A stretch of 64,000 nucleotides of DNA from Paraburkholderia unamae (GCF_003268775.1 NZ_QLSU01000026.1:62001-126000); one strand, 5' to 3'; shown: positions 24,270 through 33,427, counted from the stretch's first letter. Numbers and translations: made by a program. Notes: generated by a model not told the origin, from the sequence alone.

Positions 24270-25940
24270 TCAAACCTTCGGAGCCTTATCCACCTGGCTG
24301 CCCGTCGCCGGATCGACGAACAGCTTGCGCTCATCGTGACCCTTGCCGCGACGGTCGAAATTGAACATGCCCATGATGCTGCCCGACCTCGCATCGAACG
24401 ACCCGCCGCCAAGCCGCTTGCCATCGAGCCAGTTGTCCTCGATGAAGCGCACCACGGACGCCTGGTCGATCAGCGTGTGGTCGACGTAATTTTCCTTCGC
24501 CCACGGCGAGATCACGACGAACGGGATGCGCGTGCCCGGACCGCAGCGGCCGTTCACGGGCTTGCCGCTCAAGCCGTCGTGCGCCGAGCCCGTGCCGCAG
24601 GTGCCGGGCGCCGTCACCTGGTCGGCCACCGTGTCATACGACGCGCTGGTCGGCAGCGTATAGGCGTGGTCGTACCAGCCGTCGGAGTCGTCCCAGGCCA
24701 CGATCACGGCGGTCTCGTCCCAGTCTTTCTGTTCCTGGAGGAAGTTGACCACCTTCGCGACGAACGCCTGCTCGTCGAGCGGGTCCGAATACCCCGCGTG
24801 ACCGTCCTGGTAAGCCGGGGCCTTGAGGAAGCTCACCGCCGGGAAATTGCCCGACTTCACCGCGTTAAAGAAGTCGTCGGTATCGTACTGATGGTTGGCC
24901 GGGTCCGGGTTTCCGTCCTTGCCAAAGCTGTGGCCGATCGCGGCGATCGAGTTCGGTCGCAGGTGCTTCGGGTTCGACGTCGACGCGAAGTACTGGAACC
25001 AGTTGTGGTGCGGGATATAGTCCGCCGTGGCGGCGCCCACGACCGTCGAGAGCGTGCTGCGCTTGCATCCCGTCGTGCCGTTGCTGTTCTGCGTCGCGAG
25101 GTCGAAGCCGCCCATGAAGCCGCCCCACGAGACATTGCGCGCGTTCAGCAGGTCGCCGATATTCTTGCCGGTCATCAAGGCGGTATCGGTCGTGCTGGAG
25201 CAGCTATCGTAGGCCGGGTCGACGTCGTTGATCATCGTGTACCCGCCCTCGCCGTCGTTCACGTAGTACGAGCCGGCGACCGAAGGCTGTTTCGTTGTGA
25301 GCACAACCTTCATGCCGTTGGTCTGTCCCGATACGACTTCGAGCGCGCCCGGCGTCGAGGGGCCGTACGTCGACGTATACGCGTTGTCGCTCATCGCGAA
25401 TCGTTGCGCGTAGTTCCACAGCGCGGTGACCGTGTTGCCGTCGTAATAGCCCATCACCTGGCCGGTCGTGCCAAACGCGCCGGCCCCGCCGCTCGTGCCC
25501 TTACCCGTGTACTTCGGGAAAAGGTCGGCCGCGCCGTTGTCGTACGCCTGCTGCTCGGCCGTATAGGCGTGGTTCTGGTCGGCGGTGGCCGCCTGCGTGC
25601 GATCGAGGCGGAACGGATTGGCCGCGCCCGCGCCATTCGCCGTGTTCGTGAAATTGGGGTTGTTGTTGAGGAGCGCGCCCGTGAGGCCATTAACCTCAGG
25701 AGTGCCAGGCACGGCGTTGAAAGCCGGTTCGCCCGCCGGGTTGGTCGCGTGCGGATACGTCGCGAAGTAATGATCGAACGAAACGTTCTCGCCATAGATC
25801 ACGACCAGATGCTTGATGGGCGTGGCAGTGTGAACCTCGTTCGGCCGGCCCTTGTCGTGGTCATCGTCGGCACTCCACGCAACTGTCGATGCGAATGCCG
25901 CGGCTGTGAGCGAACCAATTGCTATATGACGCCATTGCAT
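24270..25940 (-). CDS. Secreted phosphoesterase of the acid phosphatase AcpA / phospholipase C superfamily
   Basis: 556 aa. Sec-type signal peptide at residues 1-23 (HIAIGSLTAAAFASTVAWSA-DD). The phosphoesterase fold is marked by HLVVIYGENVSFDHYFATYPHA near the N-terminus, with the family E-N-x-S-F-D-H nucleophile/metal motif. The C-terminal metal site is VIVAWDDSDGWYDH followed by GPGTRIPFVVISPWAK. It hydrolyses phosphate mono- or diesters in the periplasm or outside; choice between acid phosphatase and phospholipase C is not possible by eye. Ribosome site CAGGAGCC precedes ATG 25940. Monocistronic, ended by the 24221-24248 hairpin. Confidence 0.88.
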   Translation of the reverse strand: MQWRHIAIGSLTAAAFASTVAWSADDDHDKGRPNEVHTATPIKHLVVIYGENVSFDHYFATYPHATNPAGEPAFNAVPGTPEVNGLTGALLNNNPNFTNTANGAGAANPFRLDRTQAATADQNHAYTAEQQAYDNGAADLFPKYTGKGTSGGAGAFGTTGQVMGYYDGNTVTALWNYAQRFAMSDNAYTSTYGPSTPGALEVVSGQTNGMKVVLTTKQPSVAGSYYVNDGEGGYTMINDVDPAYDSCSSTTDTALMTGKNIGDLLNARNVSWGGFMGGFDLATQNSNGTTGCKRSTLSTVVGAATADYIPHHNWFQYFASTSNPKHLRPNSIAAIGHSFGKDGNPDPANHQYDTDDFFNAVKSGNFPAVSFLKAPAYQDGHAGYSDPLDEQAFVAKVVNFLQEQKDWDETAVIVAWDDSDGWYDHAYTLPTSASYDTVADQVTAPGTCGTGSAHDGLSGKPVNGRCGPGTRIPFVVISPWAKENYVDHTLIDQASVVRFIEDNWLDGKRLGGGSFDARSGSIMGMFNFDRRGKGHDERKLFVDPATGSQVDKAPKV

Positions 25941-26163
25941 ATTCGGCTCCTGGTTGGATTCGTATTGCCCGGATGACCGCGGAGCCGAGGCGCAGAGAGG
26001 GTCTGCGTCGCATCATCATGCTGATGCCGTCTGGATGCTTATGGCTACACGGCAACAGGATTAGAGCATCGAGGTATGAATGCTGAGCGTCAGACTCCTT
26101 ACGAAATATTTTCGGGCGCGAAAACGTTTGCCGGTCGCCGCGAACGCGGCGGGCGCGCGGCGT

Positions 26164-27567
26164 TCAGGCCCCGCCTTCGCCGCCGAGCGCCTTGAGGCGG
26201 CGGTACAGCGTGCGCTCGCTGAGCCCCAGTTGCGCGGCCAGTTCGCTGCGCTTGCCGCGAAAGCCCGCGGCGGCGCGCGCCAGGTCCGCATCGGAGAGCT
26301 TGCGGGGCAACGCGTAGTTCGTTGCGGCGGCTTCGAGCACGTCCGAGGGCACGTCGGCGCGCGTCGCGTAGCTCAGCGCATCGGGCAGTTGCGCGGGCCG
26401 GATCACGCCGTCGTCTGCCAGCAGGCACGCGCGCTCCAGCACGTTGCGCAGCTCGCGGATATTGCCGGGCCAGCGCCAGGCGCGCAGCCGTTCGAGCGCG
26501 TCCGGCGAAATCGTGACCTTGCGCGCGGCGCCGTGTTTTGCCGCCGCAATGCGTTGCAGGATCGAGTCCGCGAGCAGCGGGACGTCTTCAACGCGTTCGC
26601 GCACCGCGGGCAAATGGATGGGAAACGCGCTGATGCGAAAGTAGAGATCGGAGCGGAACTGCCCTGCCGCGATCATGGCTTCGAGCGGCTTGTGCGTGGC
26701 GGCCACGAGCCGGAAGTCGGCGCGCTGGGTCTCGGTGCTGCCCACGCGCCGGAACGTGCCCGTTTCGATCAGCCGCAGCAGCTTCACCTGCATCGACAGC
26801 GGCACGTCGCCGATCTCGTCGAGAAACAGCGTGCCGCCCTGCGCGGTTTCGACCAGCCCCTGCTTGCGGCCCGTGGCACCCGTGAACGCGCCTTTCTCGA
26901 AGCCGAACAACTCGCTCTCGAACAGCGTTTCGGTAATGCCAGAGCAATCGACGACGACAAACGGGCGTTGCGCCCGCTCGCTCGCCTCGTGCAGCGCTTG
27001 CGCGAACAACTCCTTGCCCGTGCCCGACTCGCCGAGCAGCAAGACCGGCAGCATCGAGGGCGCGACCCGCTGCAACGCGGAGATCGCCTTGTTGAACGCC
27101 GGCGCGCGGCCGACGAGCCCTGCGGCGCTCGGCTTGGCCGACGCGCCGCGCACCGTCGCGAGACGCTCGACGTACGCGACGATCTCGGCGTTGGCATCGA
27201 AGATCGGCCGCAGCTCCACGTCGACGTGCTCGGGCCCGCGCGGCGTGTGATGAATGTGCAGCACGCGGTCTGCGCTGCGCACCTCCGCCGCGCGCCGCAT
27301 CGGGCAGTGCTCGCCCGCCTGGTCGCAGGGCACGTCGTAGTGATGCGACACCTGGTAGCACTTGCGCCCGACATGCGCCTGCCCTTTCACGCCGAACTGC
27401 CGCTGGTACGCCGTATTGGCCGCGAGAATCTGGTAGTTCGGATCGAGGACGATCGAAGGCTGCGGATCGTACTCCAGGTACGACACGAGCGCGCCCAGAT
27501 CGGGTGTGCCGTCGGTGTGACGTTCGGGCAAGGTCGAATCTTGCGATGGCAGGTCGGGCGAAATCAT
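26164..27567 (-). CDS. fisR: FisR-type sigma-54 activator of sulfide oxidation
   Basis: 467 aa from ATG 27567 (alternative ATG 27645 falls inside the presumed upstream activator sequence). Domains: PAS-like sensor (about 25-125), AAA+ sigma-54 interaction domain (about 150-380) with Walker A GESGTGKE, GAFTGA loop and Walker B GTLFLDEIG, then a Fis-type HTH (SELAAQLGLSERTLYRRL). The sensor has Cys70, Cys81 and Cys88, spaced 11 and 7, the same spacing as the C53/C64/C71 sulfane-sulfur sensors of Cupriavidus FisR. It diverges from pdo-sqr-tauE, its expected target. It should activate the operon through the -24/-12 promoter at 27784 when polysulfide forms. Confidence 0.9.
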   Translation of the reverse strand: MISPDLPSQDSTLPERHTDGTPDLGALVSYLEYDPQPSIVLDPNYQILAANTAYQRQFGVKGQAHVGRKCYQVSHHYDVPCDQAGEHCPMRRAAEVRSADRVLHIHHTPRGPEHVDVELRPIFDANAEIVAYVERLATVRGASAKPSAAGLVGRAPAFNKAISALQRVAPSMLPVLLLGESGTGKELFAQALHEASERAQRPFVVVDCSGITETLFESELFGFEKGAFTGATGRKQGLVETAQGGTLFLDEIGDVPLSMQVKLLRLIETGTFRRVGSTETQRADFRLVAATHKPLEAMIAAGQFRSDLYFRISAFPIHLPAVRERVEDVPLLADSILQRIAAAKHGAARKVTISPDALERLRAWRWPGNIRELRNVLERACLLADDGVIRPAQLPDALSYATRADVPSDVLEAAATNYALPRKLSDADLARAAAGFRGKRSELAAQLGLSERTLYRRLKALGGEGGA

Positions 27568-27629
27568 GGGCTTGGGTCCGGGCTTCAATTCGGGCTGTGA
27601 CTCCAGGGATGCCGCACTATACGCCTCGA

Positions 27630-27663
27630 CTGCCATTTCTGCCATGCCACTGCCATTTGGCAG
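27630..27663. promoter_or_regulatory. Probable FisR upstream activator sequence
   Basis: Three CTGCCAT repeats (27630, 27639, 27650); the last belongs to the palindrome CTGCCA-TT-TGGCAG at 27650-27663. They lie about 120-150 bp upstream of the sigma-54 promoter, a usual distance for enhancer-binding proteins. Binding by FisR is inferred from position. Confidence 0.55.
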
Positions 27664-27783
27664 ACGTCATGACGCAACCGCCCGCCGCCGCGCCCGTCGA
27701 CTGACAGCAGGCCGCCCCGGCTCGCCAGGAAATACCCCTAGGAATTAAGCGGTTAGCCTGCCAGCCGCCGCTCTGACCTGCGC

Positions 27784-27798
27784 TGGCACGATATTTGA
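27784..27798 (+). promoter_or_regulatory. Sigma-54 (-24/-12) promoter of the sulfide oxidation operon
   Basis: TGGCAC-N5-TTGA fits the -24/-12 consensus TGGCAC-N5-TTGC except for the last base; GG is at 27785-27786. It is 58 bp before the persulfide dioxygenase ATG and in the same direction. Together with a GAFTGA-type activator encoded next door, this is strong support. Confidence 0.75.
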
Positions 27799-27855
27799 CT
27801 GTTATTCCCGCAAGGAGCCGAAAACCAGGCTCCGCCACACGTGAGGAATAACGGG

Positions 27856-28737
27856 ATGAGTCTTGCCAAGTTCGTCGTCGAAGGACTTTTCGACCCCGCC
27901 ACCTGGACGGTCAGCTACCTGCTGCTGGACCCCGCAACGAAGCACTGCGCGCTGATCGACACCGTGCTCGACTATGACCCGAAGTCGGGGCGCACCCGCA
28001 CCGACACGGCCGACCGGCTCGCCGCGCGCGTCGAGGAACTGGGCGCGCGCGTGCAGTGGCTGCTCGAAACGCACGTGCACGCCGATCATCTTTCGGCCGC
28101 GCCTTATCTCCAGGCGCGGCTGGGCGGTCGAACCGCGATCGGCGAAGCGGTCACGCGCGTCCAGACGGTATTCGGCAAGCTCTTTCACGCGGGCTCCGAG
28201 TTCCGCACCGACGGCTCGCAGTTCGATCAGCTTTTCGGCGATGGCGACGTGTTCCGCGTGGGCGAACTCGAAGTGCGCGTAATGCACACGCCGGGCCACA
28301 CGCCCGCCTGCGTGACCTATGTGGTCGGCGAAGGCGCTCAACAGGCGGCCTTCGTGGGCGACACGCTGTTCATGCCCGACTACGGCACCGCGCGCTGCGA
28401 CTTTCCCGGCGGCGACGCCTCGACACTGTACCGCTCGATTCGCCGTGTGCTGAGCCTGCCGCCCGAAACGCGCCTGTACATGTGCCACGACTATCAGCCG
28501 GGCGGGCGCGCCGTGAAGTTCGAATCCACCGTGGCCGATGAGCGCGAAGCCAATGTTCACGTGCACGACGGCGTGGACGAGGCGTCGTTCATCGCCATGC
28601 GCACGGCGCGCGACGCCACGCTCGACATGCCCGTTCTCATCCTGCCCTCGGTGCAGGTCAACATGCGCGCGGGCCACCTGCCGGAGCCGGAGAGCAACGG
28701 CATTGCGTACATCAAGATTCCGGTCAATGTCCTTTGA
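27856..28737 (+). CDS. pdo: Persulfide dioxygenase (ETHE1/PDO family, metallo-beta-lactamase fold)
   Basis: Oxidises glutathione persulfide to sulfite and GSH. 293 aa from ATG 27856 (GAGGA ribosome site). Metal motif H73-V-H-A-D-H78 is intact; further ligands are in MHTPGHTPACVTY and FVGDTLFMPDYGTARCDFPGG, and MCHDYQPGG is typical of the PDO group. Cytoplasmic, mononuclear iron expected. First gene of the operon with the DUF442-SQR fusion and a TauE/SafE permease: sulfide to polysulfide (SQR), persulfide to sulfite (PDO), sulfite export. Confidence 0.93.
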   Translation: MSLAKFVVEGLFDPATWTVSYLLLDPATKHCALIDTVLDYDPKSGRTRTDTADRLAARVEELGARVQWLLETHVHADHLSAAPYLQARLGGRTAIGEAVTRVQTVFGKLFHAGSEFRTDGSQFDQLFGDGDVFRVGELEVRVMHTPGHTPACVTYVVGEGAQQAAFVGDTLFMPDYGTARCDFPGGDASTLYRSIRRVLSLPPETRLYMCHDYQPGGRAVKFESTVADEREANVHVHDGVDEASFIAMRTARDATLDMPVLILPSVQVNMRAGHLPEPESNGIAYIKIPVNVL

Positions 28738-28770
28738 GCCGCGCGGCAGTCGTCAGTCATTAAAGAACGC

Positions 28771-28806
28771 ACAAGAGAACGTACAAGAGAAAGCACAAGA
28801 GGCAAG
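28771..28806 (+). repeat. Three 12-bp direct repeats just before the sqr start
   Basis: ACAAGAGAACGT, ACAAGAGAAAGC and ACAAGAGGCAAG follow each other at 28771-28806, directly ahead of ATG 28808, and supply its AGAGG ribosome site. If translation began at the in-frame ATG 28727, the repeat would encode a short AQEN-VQEK-AQEA motif. Copy number change here could tune expression. Confidence 0.7.
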
Positions 28807-28807
28807 C

Positions 28808-30463
28808 ATGGAACTCAAGAAGCTCACGGACACCTTCGCCGTTTCCCCGCAGGTCCACGTCGCCGATCTGCCCGCGCTGCGCGAGATGGGCATTCGCGCG
28901 ATCATCTGCAATCGCCCCGACGGCGAAGGCGCGGACCAGCCCACCTTCACTGAAATCGAGCAGGCGGCCGGTCAATTCGGCATCGAGGCGCATTACCTTC
29001 CCGTGGAAACGGGCAAAGTCAGCGATCAGGATGCCGAACGGTTTCGCGGCTATCTGGAAACCCTGCCGCGTCCCCTGCTCGCCTACTGCCGCAGCGGCAT
29101 GCGCTCGGCCACGCTGTGGGCGCTCGCCAGCGCGCCCGCCATGCCGCTCGTCGAGATTCTCGCCGCGGGCAAGCGCGCCGGCGTCGATCTCAGCGGACTC
29201 ACGCGCCGCATCGGTTCGCCGCGCGCGAGCGCCGACGATCAGCATGACGTCGTGATCATCGGCGCGGGGGCCGCGGGTGTCGCCACGGCGTCGAGCCTGC
29301 TCGCCCGCGCGCCCGATCTCGACATCGCCATCATCGATCCCGCCGACGTGCATTACTACCAGCCCGGCTGGACCATGGTCGGCGCAGGCGTGTTCCACCC
29401 GGAAACAACCGCGCGCCCCATGGGCGGCGTGCTCCCGCGCAACGTACGCTGGATCAAGGCGGCGGTGGCCGCGTTCGAACCCGCCGCGAACGCCGTGATA
29501 CTGGAAGGCTGCCGCGTCGTGACCTACCGGCAGCTCGTGGTCTGCCCCGGCCTGAAGCTCGACTGGAACGCGATCGATGGCCTCGCGCAAACGCTCGGGC
29601 GCAATGGCGTGACGTCCAACTATCGTTACGACCTCGCGCCCTATACGTGGGAACTGGTGCAGCAGCTCAAGGGCGGCCGCGCCCTCTTCACGCAGCCGCC
29701 CATGCCGATCAAATGCGCGGGCGCGCCGCAAAAGGCCATGTATCTCTCGTGCGATCACTGGCGCCGCAGCAGCCGGCTCGACCAGATCGAGGTGGAATTT
29801 TTCAACGCGGGCGCGGCGCTTTTCGGTGTGGCCGACTATGTGCCCGCCCTGATGAAGTATGTCGAGTCGTACGGCATCGATCTGAACTTCGGCATGAACC
29901 TCACGGCCGTGGACGGCGAAGCGAAGCAGGCCACCTTCGCGCGCGCACTGCCCGGCGGCGGCAGCGAAACGTTCACGACGGGTTTCGACATGCTCCACGT
30001 CGTGCCGCCGCAGAAGGCGCCCGATTTCATCCGCGTGAGTCCGCTCGCCGACGCGGCAGGCTGGGTCGATGTCGATCCGGGCAGCTTGCGCCACAAGGCC
30101 TACGAGAACGTCTACGCGCTGGGCGACGTGTCCAGTACGTCGAACGCCAAAACGGCGGCGGCGGCGCGCAAGCAGGCCCCGGTGGTCGCGCACAACGTGC
30201 TGGCCGCGCTGGGCGTGAAGCGTGGCGAGGCGTCCTATGACGGCTACGGCTCGTGCCCGCTCACGGTGGAGCGCGGCAAGATCGTGCTGGCCGAATTCCT
30301 CTACGGCGGCAAGGTCGCGCCGACCTTCCCCACCTGGCTCATCGACGGCAAGCATCCGTCGCGGCTCGCCTGGCTGATGAAAGAGCGCATCCTGCCGCCG
30401 CTTTACTGGAAAGGCATGCTCAAGGGCCGCGAGTGGTTCGTGCAACCCCAGGTGACCGACTGA
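28808..30463 (+). CDS. sqr: DUF442 phosphatase/rhodanese-like domain fused to sulfide:quinone oxidoreductase
   Basis: 551 aa. Residues 1-115 are a DUF442 (TIGR01244) domain with Cx4R P-loop C94-R-S-G-M-R99, resembling dual-specificity phosphatases and sulfurtransferases. Residues 146-551 are type II SQR: FAD motif G152-A-G-A-A-G157, redox cysteines C246 (VVCPG) and C483 (GSCPL), extra Cys303, and ALGDVSSTSNAKTA for FAD. It oxidises sulfide to polysulfide and passes electrons to quinone at the membrane. The fused domain may take sulfane sulfur from SQR. ATG 28808 is preferred by its ribosome site; ATG 28727 is possible. The next gene is 32 bp downstream. Confidence 0.92.
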   Translation: MELKKLTDTFAVSPQVHVADLPALREMGIRAIICNRPDGEGADQPTFTEIEQAAGQFGIEAHYLPVETGKVSDQDAERFRGYLETLPRPLLAYCRSGMRSATLWALASAPAMPLVEILAAGKRAGVDLSGLTRRIGSPRASADDQHDVVIIGAGAAGVATASSLLARAPDLDIAIIDPADVHYYQPGWTMVGAGVFHPETTARPMGGVLPRNVRWIKAAVAAFEPAANAVILEGCRVVTYRQLVVCPGLKLDWNAIDGLAQTLGRNGVTSNYRYDLAPYTWELVQQLKGGRALFTQPPMPIKCAGAPQKAMYLSCDHWRRSSRLDQIEVEFFNAGAALFGVADYVPALMKYVESYGIDLNFGMNLTAVDGEAKQATFARALPGGGSETFTTGFDMLHVVPPQKAPDFIRVSPLADAAGWVDVDPGSLRHKAYENVYALGDVSSTSNAKTAAAARKQAPVVAHNVLAALGVKRGEASYDGYGSCPLTVERGKIVLAEFLYGGKVAPTFPTWLIDGKHPSRLAWLMKERILPPLYWKGMLKGREWFVQPQVTD

Positions 30464-30495
30464 TTCTGGTCCGCTTGCCGTCCTCGAGGTGATCG

Positions 30496-31299
30496 ATGCT
30501 GGTCTCGCTTTTACTCGGCGCCGTGGTGGGCGCCATTCTCGGCCTCACGGGCGCGGGCGGGGGCATCCTCGCCGTGCCCGCGCTGGTGTTCGGCATGGGC
30601 TGGCCCATGCAGCAGGCCACGCCCGTCGCGCTCGTCGCGGTGGCGGGCAGCGCGGCGGTGGGCGCGCTCGAAGCGTTCCGCAAGCGCCTCGTGCGCTATC
30701 GCGCGGCGTTTTTCATGGCAGCGGCGGGCGTGCCGACCACGTTGCTCGGCGCACGCCTCGCGCGCGCCCTTCCCCAGCGGCTCTTGCTCGTGCTGTTCGC
30801 CGCCGTGATGCTGTTCGTCGCGCTCAGGCTCCTGCGGCAAACGCTCAAGCGCAAAACGGCGTCGCCGGAGCATTCGCCGCTTTGCGTGGCGCATATCAAT
30901 CCGGCCACCGGACGCTTCGACTGGACGTGGCCCACCGCGCTCGCGCTCGCGGCAACCGGCTCGGTCACCGGCCTCATGACGGGGCTGCTCGGCGTGGGCG
31001 GCGGCTTCATCATCGTCCCCATGATGCGCAAGCTCACCGACGTCTCCATGCACGGCATCGTGGCAACGTCGCTCATGGTGATCGCGCTGGTGGGCAGCGG
31101 CGGCGTGCTCGCAACGAGCCTGCATGGCACGGCCTTTCCGTTCGACGTCGCGTTGTGGTTCAGCATCGCCACCGCCGCCGGCATGCTCAGCGGCCGCATT
31201 GCCTCCCATCGCCTCGCCGCGCATCACGTGCAGCTTGGCTTCGGGGCCATTCTGGTGTGCGTGGCGCTGGGCCTGATGGCGAAAGCCGTGTTCGCGTGA
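30496..31299 (+). CDS. TauE/SafE (TSUP) family sulfite/sulfur exporter
   Basis: 267 aa integral membrane protein with about eight hydrophobic helices and the two repeated family motifs LGLTGAGGGILAVPAL (near the N-terminus) and TGLLGVGGGFIIVPMM (middle). TSUP proteins move sulfite, thiosulfate or sulfoacetate across the inner membrane. Third gene of the sulfide oxidation operon, 32 bp after sqr, where removal of the sulfite made by PDO is the likely job. It ends 24 bp from the convergent old yellow enzyme gene. Confidence 0.88.
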   Translation: MLVSLLLGAVVGAILGLTGAGGGILAVPALVFGMGWPMQQATPVALVAVAGSAAVGALEAFRKRLVRYRAAFFMAAAGVPTTLLGARLARALPQRLLLVLFAAVMLFVALRLLRQTLKRKTASPEHSPLCVAHINPATGRFDWTWPTALALAATGSVTGLMTGLLGVGGGFIIVPMMRKLTDVSMHGIVATSLMVIALVGSGGVLATSLHGTAFPFDVALWFSIATAAGMLSGRIASHRLAAHHVQLGFGAILVCVALGLMAKAVFA

Positions 31300-31323
31300 A
31301 AGGCGGCTTTTGCCCGCGCGCGT

Positions 31324-32397
31324 TCAGGCCTCTTCGGCCTCGGCCAGCGTCGGATAGTCCGTGTAGAACTTTTCCGTGCCGCCAAAAAAGCCTTCGCGGC
31401 GCGGCTCGTTCATCGGGGCGTTGGCCTTGATGCGCTCGACGAAATCCGGGTTCGCGAGCACCATCGAGCCATAGGCTTCCAGATCGGCCGCGCCCGCGGC
31501 GATGTCCGCGCCCACCTGCTCGCGCGGGCGTCCAGGGCGATTCAGGATCAGCTTGCCGCGCCAGCGTTTGCGGATGTCGGCAAGCAACGGCTCGTCGCCC
31601 TGATGCGCGATGTGCAGATACGCAAGGCCGAGCTTGTCGAGTTCGGCGACCAGATAGCGATACAGATCCGGGCCCTCCACGCCTTCGTCGATGCCCCACA
31701 GCGTCGTGCCGGGCGAGAGGCGAATGGCGGTGCGATCCGCGCCGATTGCGTCGGCGATGGCGCTCGCGACTTCGATGGCGAAGCGGGCGCGATGCGCGAT
31801 GGCGCCGCCGTATTCGTCGGTGCGCGTGTTGGCGCTGGGCGCGAGGAACTGCTGGATGAGGTACGCGTTCGCGCCGTGGATTTCGACGCCGTCCGCACCC
31901 GCCTCGACCGCGCGCCGCGCCGCGAAGGCGAAGTCGGCAACGCTCTGGCGCACTTCCTCCGTGCTCAACGCGCGCGGCACGGGAATGTCCTGCATCCCCT
32001 TGACGGTGAACATGCCCGTGCCCGGCGCGATGGCGGAAGGCGCGACACCCGGCCGGTGGTGAGGCGTGTTGTCCGGGTGCGACATGCGCCCGGCATGCAT
32101 GAGCTGGATGAAAATGTGGCCGCCCTTCGCGTGCACGGCGTCGGTCGTGCGCTTCCAGCCCGCCACATGCGCGTCGGTGTAGATGCCCGGCGTGCTCAAG
32201 TAGCCCTGGCCGTCGTCCGAAGGCTGGGTGCCCTCCGTCACGATCAGACCGACCCCTGCGCGCTGCGCGTAATAGCGGGCGGCCAGCTCGCCCGGCGTGC
32301 CGTCGAACTGCGCGCGCGAGCGCGTCATCGGCGCCATCACCAGGCGGTTTTGCAGCGTGTGGCGGCCCACGCGGACCGGATCGAACAGTTGGCTCAT
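31324..32397 (-). CDS. Old yellow enzyme family alkene/N-ethylmaleimide reductase
   Basis: FMN-dependent NADPH ene-reductase, 357 aa. Family pattern: LFDPVRVGRHTLQNRLVMAPMTRSRA, then GLIVTEGTQPSDDGQGYLSTPGIY, the substrate-binding HGANAYLIQQFL with the H-x-x-N pair, and NTRTDEYGGAIAHRARF. Cytosolic barrel. It probably reduces activated alkenes or nitro compounds. A LysR gene diverges 154 bp away and is the probable regulator, a common pairing for NemA/OYE genes. Confidence 0.93.
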   Translation of the reverse strand: MSQLFDPVRVGRHTLQNRLVMAPMTRSRAQFDGTPGELAARYYAQRAGVGLIVTEGTQPSDDGQGYLSTPGIYTDAHVAGWKRTTDAVHAKGGHIFIQLMHAGRMSHPDNTPHHRPGVAPSAIAPGTGMFTVKGMQDIPVPRALSTEEVRQSVADFAFAARRAVEAGADGVEIHGANAYLIQQFLAPSANTRTDEYGGAIAHRARFAIEVASAIADAIGADRTAIRLSPGTTLWGIDEGVEGPDLYRYLVAELDKLGLAYLHIAHQGDEPLLADIRKRWRGKLILNRPGRPREQVGADIAAGAADLEAYGSMVLANPDFVERIKANAPMNEPRREGFFGGTEKFYTDYPTLAEAEEA

Positions 32398-32551
32398 GAT
32401 GAATTCCTCGAATGGGTGGATGCAGGCGCTGGCGGCCTGCGAGTGTTTCAGGCGCGCCGTGCACTTGCCATGAGGAACATCATCGTCCGCTTCCTGCGGG
32501 AGATAAATACGGCATTTCGGATATCATTGATCCACTGATGGAGCAATGCGC

Positions 32552-33427
32552 ATGGACGATTACCTCAACGACATGGCCCTCTTCGTGGAGGTCGTGAAGG
32601 CGCGCGGCTTTCGGCACGCCGCCGAGGCGATCGGCATGCCGAACTCGACGCTCTCGCGGCGCATCACCGCGCTGGAGAAAACCATCGGGCTGCGGCTGCT
32701 GCATCGCACGACACGCAAGATCGAGCTGACCGAGGCGGGGCAGATCTACTTCGAGCGCTGCAAGCGCATTGTCGACGAAGCGCGCCTCGCCCATGAACAG
32801 CTTGGCGAGATGCTCGCCCAGCCGAGCGGCGTATTGCGCGTCTCGCTGCCGGTGGATTTCGCCGTGACCTACCTGGCGCCGTTGATCGTGGAGTTCGCGG
32901 GCCTGTATCCGGGTATCGCGTTCGATTTCGATCTCACGCCCCGGCGCGTCGATCTGGTCAGCGAGCCCTTCGACGTGGCGATCCGCATGGGCGAGTCGGA
33001 GAGTTCGCAACTGATCGCGCGCCCGCTGGCCTCCCTCACGCCACACCTCTATGCGTCGCCCGGCTACCTCGAGCGGGCGGGCGAACCGGGGAAACCCGCC
33101 GACCTCAAACAGCACGAATGCCTGAGCATCCTGAAAGCAGGCACCTGGACCTTGCACGACGGCAAGCGGACGGTCACGGTGCCGGTGTCCGGACGCTTCG
33201 CGCTCAACAGCGTGGGCATGATCCGGCGGCTCGCCGCGCTCGACATGGGCATTCTTCTGGTGCCGCGCGAAGTCGTTGACGACGAACTGGCGAGCGGGGC
33301 GCTGCGCCCGGTCCTGCCAGGGTGGCGCGGCGCGCCCACCTCGATCTACGCGATTACGGAAACGCGTCTGCTGCCCGCGAAAACGCAGCGTTTCATCGAG
33401 TTCCTGCGCGAGCGCCTCGCGCGCTAG
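32552..33427 (+). CDS. LysR-family transcriptional regulator
   Basis: 291 aa from ATG 32552, which has GGAG eight bases upstream; ATG 32546 is too close to that site. N-terminal winged HTH (about 1-60: MALFVEVVKARGFRHAAEAIGMPNSTLSRRITALE), then a LysR substrate domain (about 90-290) with RVSLPVDFAVTYLAPLI and RMGESESSQLIARPLA. It diverges from the old yellow enzyme gene and probably controls it in response to an electrophile or aromatic ligand. Convergent with marC downstream. Confidence 0.92.
   Translation: MDDYLNDMALFVEVVKARGFRHAAEAIGMPNSTLSRRITALEKTIGLRLLHRTTRKIELTEAGQIYFERCKRIVDEARLAHEQLGEMLAQPSGVLRVSLPVDFAVTYLAPLIVEFAGLYPGIAFDFDLTPRRVDLVSEPFDVAIRMGESESSQLIARPLASLTPHLYASPGYLERAGEPGKPADLKQHECLSILKAGTWTLHDGKRTVTVPVSGRFALNSVGMIRRLAALDMGILLVPREVVDDELASGALRPVLPGWRGAPTSIYAITETRLLPAKTQRFIEFLRERLAR

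Noticed and set aside
26136..26151. Hairpin CGCCGC-GAAC-GCGGCG after fisR as a terminator
   Set aside because: Only 6 bp in very GC-rich DNA and no T tract on the reverse strand; too weak to call.
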